NCBI GenBank assembly: GCA_027057815.1
Contig: JALURD010000243.1
Location: 1 to 8,013 of the forward strand
Length of the DNA: 8,013 nt
Source: Acidilobaceae archaeon
Lineage (GTDB): Archaea; Thermoproteota; Thermoprotei_A; Sulfolobales; Acidilobaceae
Direction of reading: 5' to 3'
The position numbers were made by a program, and so were the translations under genes. Positions 5,138-8,013 of the stretch are shown here, in pieces (position 1 is the first letter of the stretch; each line of letters starts with the position of its first letter). The notes beneath the pieces are model-generated. The model saw only the letters and a list, made by a program, of their open reading frames with translations. It was not told the origin of the DNA and did no database searches.

Positions 5138-5770
5138 TTGGTTGAGGTACTCGAGACAAGCTATTGGTGCCCCTCTCGCCACGTAATAGACGCTGTCGTG
5201 GAGGTGATATCCCGGGGAGGCGTTGTCGTCATTCCAACCGATACCGTGTATGGGCTTGCCGCAGACCCCTTCAATGAAGCCGCTCTCGAGAAAGTGTTCA
5301 GAGTCAAGGAGAGGAGCAGGGACGCCCCCGTCCCCCTCCTGGCTGGGGAGAGCCACCACGTCCTCCTGGTTGCAGAGGAGGATCCCAGGTTGTGGAAGCT
5401 TGCCCTCAAGTTCTGGCCAGGCCCCTTAACAGTGGTCTTGAAACCGCGTGACGACGCCCCCAGGGCCTTCAAGGCCTGGGGACAGGTCGGCGTTAGGGTG
5501 CCCAACTGCCCCCTCTGCAGGGAGGTCGCCAGGCGGGTGGGCGGCCTGATAGTAGGGACAAGCGCCAACATATCAGGAAGGGAATCGCCGGTGACTGCGC
5601 AGGAGGCCATGTTCCAGCTGGGTGAAAGGGTGGACCTCTACGTGGACGCGGGCCCAGCGCTCCTCGGGAAGGCCTCAACCGTAGTCGACATACGCGGAGT
5701 CAGGCCTAGGCTTGTGAGGGAAGGCCCCATACCGTGGGGAAAGGTCAAGGAGGCCCTAGGCCTCGAGTAA
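5138..5770 (+). CDS. tsaC: L-threonylcarbamoyladenylate synthase (TsaC/Sua5/YrdC family)
   Basis: This enzyme makes threonylcarbamoyl-AMP from threonine, bicarbonate and ATP, the donor used by the KEOPS complex to form t6A37 on ANN-decoding tRNAs. The 210-residue protein is a YrdC domain only, without the extra C-terminal domain of long Sua5 proteins. Visible motifs are PTDTVYGLAADP (33-44), KxR within VKERSRDAPVPLLAG (56-70), FWPGPLTVVL (92-101), VGVRVPNCP (117-125), GTSANISG (140-147) and STVVDIRG (180-187). The TTG start at 5138 is backed by GGGTGA seven bases upstream. The gene at 5842 follows on the same strand and may be cotranscribed. Confidence 0.95.
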   Translation: MVEVLETSYWCPSRHVIDAVVEVISRGGVVVIPTDTVYGLAADPFNEAALEKVFRVKERSRDAPVPLLAGESHHVLLVAEEDPRLWKLALKFWPGPLTVVLKPRDDAPRAFKAWGQVGVRVPNCPLCREVARRVGGLIVGTSANISGRESPVTAQEAMFQLGERVDLYVDAGPALLGKASTVVDIRGVRPRLVREGPIPWGKVKEALGLE

Positions 5771-5841
5771 GTATGAGCAGCGTAGTACCTGGCTCCCCAC
5801 TCTATCACCCCCTGCGAGCCATGGAGCCTGTGGGGGTCACC

Positions 5842-6180
5842 ATGCCAGTCAAGGTGAGGGTATACGCAGGCTTTGACTACAAGAGTAGGCTTGCTGTGGA
5901 CGCGGTTAGAGAGGCAGCCGTGATACTGGCCGCAGAGTACGCTGTAAAAGTTGATGTTGAAGTCTTGGAGTTTCCCTTCGGAGACGACGAGTCGGGAGAG
6001 CTGGGGCTCCCCGAGGTCTGGGTTGGCGACCGCCTGGTAGCCCGCGGCGAGCCCCCCTCAATAGCCGCTATAGTGGATGCCGCGTTCAAGGAGTTAGAAA
6101 GGGGCCTGGCGGGGAGCGTGGGGATCCCGCTGCCTCCATTAGCGAACGAGGAGGGCGAGAATGGCCTTCTGAGTGTGTAG
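5842..6180 (+). CDS. Cysteine-free thioredoxin-fold-like protein
   Basis: The 112-residue product shows a thioredoxin/glutaredoxin-like pattern. A first strand KVRVYAG (3-9) leads into a helix, then a second strand KVDVEVLEF. A Pro-containing loop and strand, GLPEVWVGDRLVARGEPP (about 54-71), resembles the cis-Pro region and beta-hairpin, and a final helix (about 72-90) follows. The usual CxxC site would fall at FDYKSR, and the protein has no cysteine, so it cannot be a redox enzyme of the usual kind. The ATG at 5842 is chosen because of GGGGGT just upstream. ATG codons at 5773 and 5821 are in frame but lack ribosome sites. It is probably cotranscribed with tsaC. The last 13 codons plus stop run into argF on the other strand. 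Function is unknown. Confidence 0.7.
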   Translation: MPVKVRVYAGFDYKSRLAVDAVREAAVILAAEYAVKVDVEVLEFPFGDDESGELGLPEVWVGDRLVARGEPPSIAAIVDAAFKELERGLAGSVGIPLPPLANEEGENGLLSV

Positions 6181-7092
6181 CCTGTTCTCGGCCTGGTCCC
6201 ACACAACGCTCCTAGATCCCTCGATGACCTCCTCAGTGACCTCCTCGCCCCTTACTGCTGGCAGGCAGTGCATGAATATCGCCTTATCACCCGCAGCATC
6301 CATGAGTTTCTCGTTAACCTGGTAGGGGCGCAGTATCCTCCTTTTCTCCTCAGCCACAGCTTCCTGACCCATGCTTACCCATACGTCGGTGTAGACCACG
6401 TCAGCGTCCCTAACGGCCTCGAAGGGGTCCTCCACTATCTCAACCGATCCACCGGTCTCTCTAGCCCACTCGATGGCGTGCCTTAGTATGTCCTCCCTCG
6501 GCCTCAGCTGTCTTGGAGTTGCTACAACCACGTGCATACCCAGCTTAGCCCCGGCAACCAGGAGGCTGTGAAGCACGTTATCGCTTCCGTCGCCGACGAA
6601 GACTAATTTAACGCCTTTAAGTCTTCCCTTCCTCTCGAGTATGGTCAGCATGTCCGACAGCGCCTGAACGGGGTGAGAGAGGTCGCTTAACCCGTTAATC
6701 ACCGGTATATCGGCGTACCTGGCCAGTTCCTCTAGCTTCCAGTGCTCCTTGACCCTGGCCACTATAGCGTCGACGTACCTGGAGAGCACCCTAGCAGTAT
6801 CCTTTATGGGCTCCCCGCGGGCCAGCTGAAGCTGCTCCCAGCCAAGGTATAGGCTCTGGGCTCCCAACTGATAGGCAGCTACTTCGAAGCTCACCCTCGT
6901 CCTAGTGCTATGCTTCTCGAATACTAGCGCAATAGTCCTACCCCTAAGGACAGGGATAACCCTCTCCCCGGAATAGAACCTCTCCTTCATAGACTTAGCC
7001 GTGTCTATAATCGCCTCAATCTCCCAGGGAGCGTAGTCGGTGAGGCACAGGAGGTCCCTGCCCTTGAGGGAGTAGAGCACCAAGCCGCGCAC
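6139..7092 (-). CDS. argF: Ornithine carbamoyltransferase
   Basis: The enzyme transfers a carbamoyl group from carbamoyl phosphate to ornithine, giving citrulline for arginine synthesis, in the cytoplasm as a trimer or larger assembly. The 317-residue sequence carries the carbamoyl-phosphate motif STRTR (62-66), HPVQ (140-143), the ornithine-side loop GDGSDNVLHS (167-176), DVWVSMG (236-242, the SMG loop) and HCLP (275-278) with its catalytic cysteine. It ends with the usual QAENRLHTQKAILALL. The SMG and HCLP motifs point to ornithine rather than aspartate as acceptor. The GTG at 7092 gives the longest form. A TTG at 7083, six bases after GGGGTG, would give 314 residues and fits local start habits as well. 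It is divergent from the gene at 7173 and overlaps the thioredoxin-like gene by 42 bases. Confidence 0.97.
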   Translation of the reverse strand: MRGLVLYSLKGRDLLCLTDYAPWEIEAIIDTAKSMKERFYSGERVIPVLRGRTIALVFEKHSTRTRVSFEVAAYQLGAQSLYLGWEQLQLARGEPIKDTARVLSRYVDAIVARVKEHWKLEELARYADIPVINGLSDLSHPVQALSDMLTILERKGRLKGVKLVFVGDGSDNVLHSLLVAGAKLGMHVVVATPRQLRPREDILRHAIEWARETGGSVEIVEDPFEAVRDADVVYTDVWVSMGQEAVAEEKRRILRPYQVNEKLMDAAGDKAIFMHCLPAVRGEEVTEEVIEGSRSVVWDQAENRLHTQKAILALLVR

Positions 7093-7105
7093 CCCGAGAG
7101 CGGCG

Positions 7106-7121
7106 GGGGACCCGGGTCTCC
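7106..7121. promoter_or_regulatory. Near-palindrome beside the argF TATA box
   Basis: A perfect 10-bp palindrome GACCCGGGTC (7109-7118) extends to 16 bp, GGGGACCCGGGTCTCC, with one mismatched pair. It lies directly between the argF TATA-like element and the expected argF transcription start near 7103. This is a position where a dimeric repressor would block initiation. No binder can be named. Confidence 0.4.
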
Positions 7122-7123
7122 TT

Positions 7124-7132
7124 TGTATATTT
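7124..7132. promoter_or_regulatory. TATA-like element shared by argF and the gene at 7173
   Basis: TGTATATTT rightward, AAATATACA leftward, is the only AT-rich patch in the 80-base divergent gap. Leftward initiation near 7103 gives argF a leader of about ten bases. Rightward initiation near 7155 gives the gene at 7173 a leader of about 18 bases that carries GGTG (7161-7164). Confidence 0.55.
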
Positions 7133-7172
7133 ACCTTCCAGGCCTGCCTGGGATCCCCTTGGTGCCCCGTGG

Positions 7173-7478
7173 TTGGCTGCGCTCGGATCCTACAGGAGGG
7201 CTAAGGAGAAGGCTGTGAAGGCTGCGCTTGTCAAGCAACTCAGGGAGTCCGGGGTCGACCCGAGGGAGGTGGCCGAGTGGCTCTGGGAGGACCATGGAGT
7301 TAGGGTTAAGCCTAACTGGAAGGACATAGAAAGAGCAATACTGAGAGAGGACGATGTGACCCCTCAAGACCTTGCAGTATTCCTATTGGACGCGGGGGTG
7401 GAGCCCGACGAGGGCGCGTGGGATGCGGGGCCAAGGCCTCCCCTGCGGGGAGCTAGGGGAACTAGCGAGGGCCGCTGA
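7173..7478 (+). CDS. Small charged helical protein of unknown function
   Basis: A 101-residue protein that I do not recognise. The TTG start at 7173 has GGTG eight bases upstream. Residues 6-80 look like three or more short helices rich in Lys, Arg, Glu and Trp: SYRRAKEKAVKAALVKQLRES (6-26), DPREVAEWLWEDHG (29-42), NWKDIERAILRE (48-59) and TPQDLAVFLLDAG (63-75). The repeated Asp/Pro helix caps and paired helices resemble small DNA- or protein-binding helical domains, but no helix-turn-helix can be assigned securely. The last 18 codons overlap the start of the next gene in another frame and read as low-complexity Gly/Pro/Arg, so only the first 80 residues are likely to fold. It is probably cotranscribed with the gene at 7423. 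Confidence 0.65.
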   Translation: MAALGSYRRAKEKAVKAALVKQLRESGVDPREVAEWLWEDHGVRVKPNWKDIERAILREDDVTPQDLAVFLLDAGVEPDEGAWDAGPRPPLRGARGTSEGR

Positions 7479-8013
7479 GCCCGGCCCCGGCGGCTCTGCG
7501 GGGTACACACTATATCACGTGCTCGCCGCGCTTAGGGAGGCGTCCGCTAGGCCCGTTGGGAGACCCTACATAGAGAAGGCCCTGGGGCTAGGCGAGGCCT
7601 CGGCCAGGAGCCTCATAAAGAGGCTTAGATCCATGGGCCTCCTAGAGCCCGCTGGTAAGTCCGGGCACAAGGCGACCGAGAAGGGATCCCGCCTCGCATC
7701 CCTCCACGAGCTAGTGGCTGAGGCTAGAGCACCCGGAATCCCGGGGGTCCCTTGGAGGCCCGCCGTGATCCTAGCGACCCCCGCGCTCGACCCCCCGAGG
7801 AGTCTCGTCGACGTTTACATGGTTAGGGATTACCTAGTCGGCGAGGGCTGCAGGGAGGCCGTTATAGGCGGGGTTGAAGGCGGAGCTCTGAGGCTCCCCG
7901 GGATCCCGGAGGAGCAGTCACAGCTCCGCCTCGAGCTTTGGAGGATAGTCGAGGAGCAGCTCCAGCGGCCACGGGGATCCCAGGGGCTACTGGTAGTAGT
8001 GGTCCCTGGATAC
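7423..8013 (+). CDS. Winged-helix protein, DUF4443-like (3' end outside window)
   Basis: An open frame of 197 codons from the ATG at 7423 continues past the right edge. After a Gly/Pro-rich start it has a winged helix-turn-helix at about residues 28-92. Its helices are YTLYHVLAALREAS (28-41) and RPYIEKALGL (47-56), the recognition helix is SARSLIKRLRSMGLL (60-74), and TEKGSRL (85-91) follows the wing. The second part, with AVILATP (114-120), RDYLVGEGCREAVIGGVEGGALRLPG (135-160) and a strand LLVVVVPGY at the edge, resembles the C-terminal domain of the archaeal DUF4443 family. That assignment is from memory of the pattern and is moderate. GAGGGCG about nine bases before the ATG may act as ribosome site. 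It overlaps the preceding gene by 56 bases, suggesting translational coupling. The role is probably transcriptional regulation. Confidence 0.8.
   Translation, partial: MRGQGLPCGELGELARAAEPGPGGSAGYTLYHVLAALREASARPVGRPYIEKALGLGEASARSLIKRLRSMGLLEPAGKSGHKATEKGSRLASLHELVAEARAPGIPGVPWRPAVILATPALDPPRSLVDVYMVRDYLVGEGCREAVIGGVEGGALRLPGIPEEQSQLRLELWRIVEEQLQRPRGSQGLLVVVVPGY

Larger units (their letters stand above)
2003..7981. repeat. Dispersed GGGATCCC palindrome family
   Basis: Exact GGGATCCC octamers begin at 3392, 3847, 5062, 6121, 7150, 7683, 7900 and 7974. One-mismatch forms keeping the GGATCC core and one outer G or C are at 2003, 3959, 4388 and 5379. Two more bare GGATCC cores lie at 111 and 7185. 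Within genes the octamer is read in three phases (Asp-Pro, Gly-Ile-Pro, Gly-Ser), and two copies are in divergent promoter gaps. From base composition about 0.1-0.25 exact copies would be expected in 8 kb. Confidence 0.8.

Noticed and set aside
5161..5678. Leftward open frames opposite tsaC
   Set aside because: They lie over a gene with all TsaC motifs and have no family resemblance or start signals.
5734..5841. Longer form of the thioredoxin-like gene starting inside tsaC or at 5773
   Set aside because: The upstream codons overlap tsaC or read as low-complexity, and only the ATG at 5842 has a nearby G-rich ribosome site. The start at 5773 remains possible.
1..8013. CRISPR array, tRNA, rRNA, transposase or toxin-antitoxin pair
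   Set aside because: No regularly spaced repeats, cloverleaf sequences, transposase motifs or recognisable toxin or antitoxin domains were found.

Overview
This window looks like chromosomal DNA of a hyperthermophilic crenarchaeon, probably of the Desulfurococcales/Acidilobales type, although the genus cannot be named from sequence alone. The evidence is an archaeal class-1 release factor (aRF1), an archaeal-type NMN adenylyltransferase, TATA-box promoters about 40 bases before starts, Shine-Dalgarno motifs of the GGTGA/GGGGTG/GGAGG kind, heavy use of AGG/AGA and ATA codons, and very frequent TTG and GTG starts. The left 1.7 kb is clearly more AT-rich than the rest, and the last 0.6 kb is the most GC-rich.

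Layout: the left edge (1-35) holds the first codons of a leftward gene. Next come a leftward gene of unknown function (200-643), a rightward small winged-helix protein with an acidic Tyr-rich tail (751-1125), and an AT-rich convergent gap. A leftward four-cysteine protein follows (1335-1661). Then comes a tightly coupled leftward operon of three membrane proteins: a TauE/SafE-type permease (2568-3329), a 75-residue three-helix membrane protein (2344-2571) and a site-2-type metalloprotease (1739-2347). Both operon junctions are TTGA stop/start overlaps.

The middle and right parts are mostly housekeeping genes. These are nadM (rightward, NAD synthesis), aRF1 (leftward, translation termination), tsaC/Sua5-type synthase (rightward, t6A tRNA modification), a cysteine-free thioredoxin-fold-like protein (rightward) and argF (leftward, ornithine carbamoyltransferase). 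A small unrecognised protein and the first 197 codons of a winged-helix, DUF4443-like protein then run rightward off the right edge. Divergent pairs share short promoter regions, and convergent pairs overlap at their 3' ends by 11 and 42 bases.

The most unusual DNA-level signal is the palindrome GGGATCCC. Its eight exact copies all lie between 3392 and 7981, and four further one-mismatch copies occur from 2003 rightward. They fall in all reading frames and in promoters, which resembles the highly iterated palindromes of cyanobacteria. No CRISPR array, tRNA, rRNA or insertion sequence is visible, and no self-evident defence system is present.
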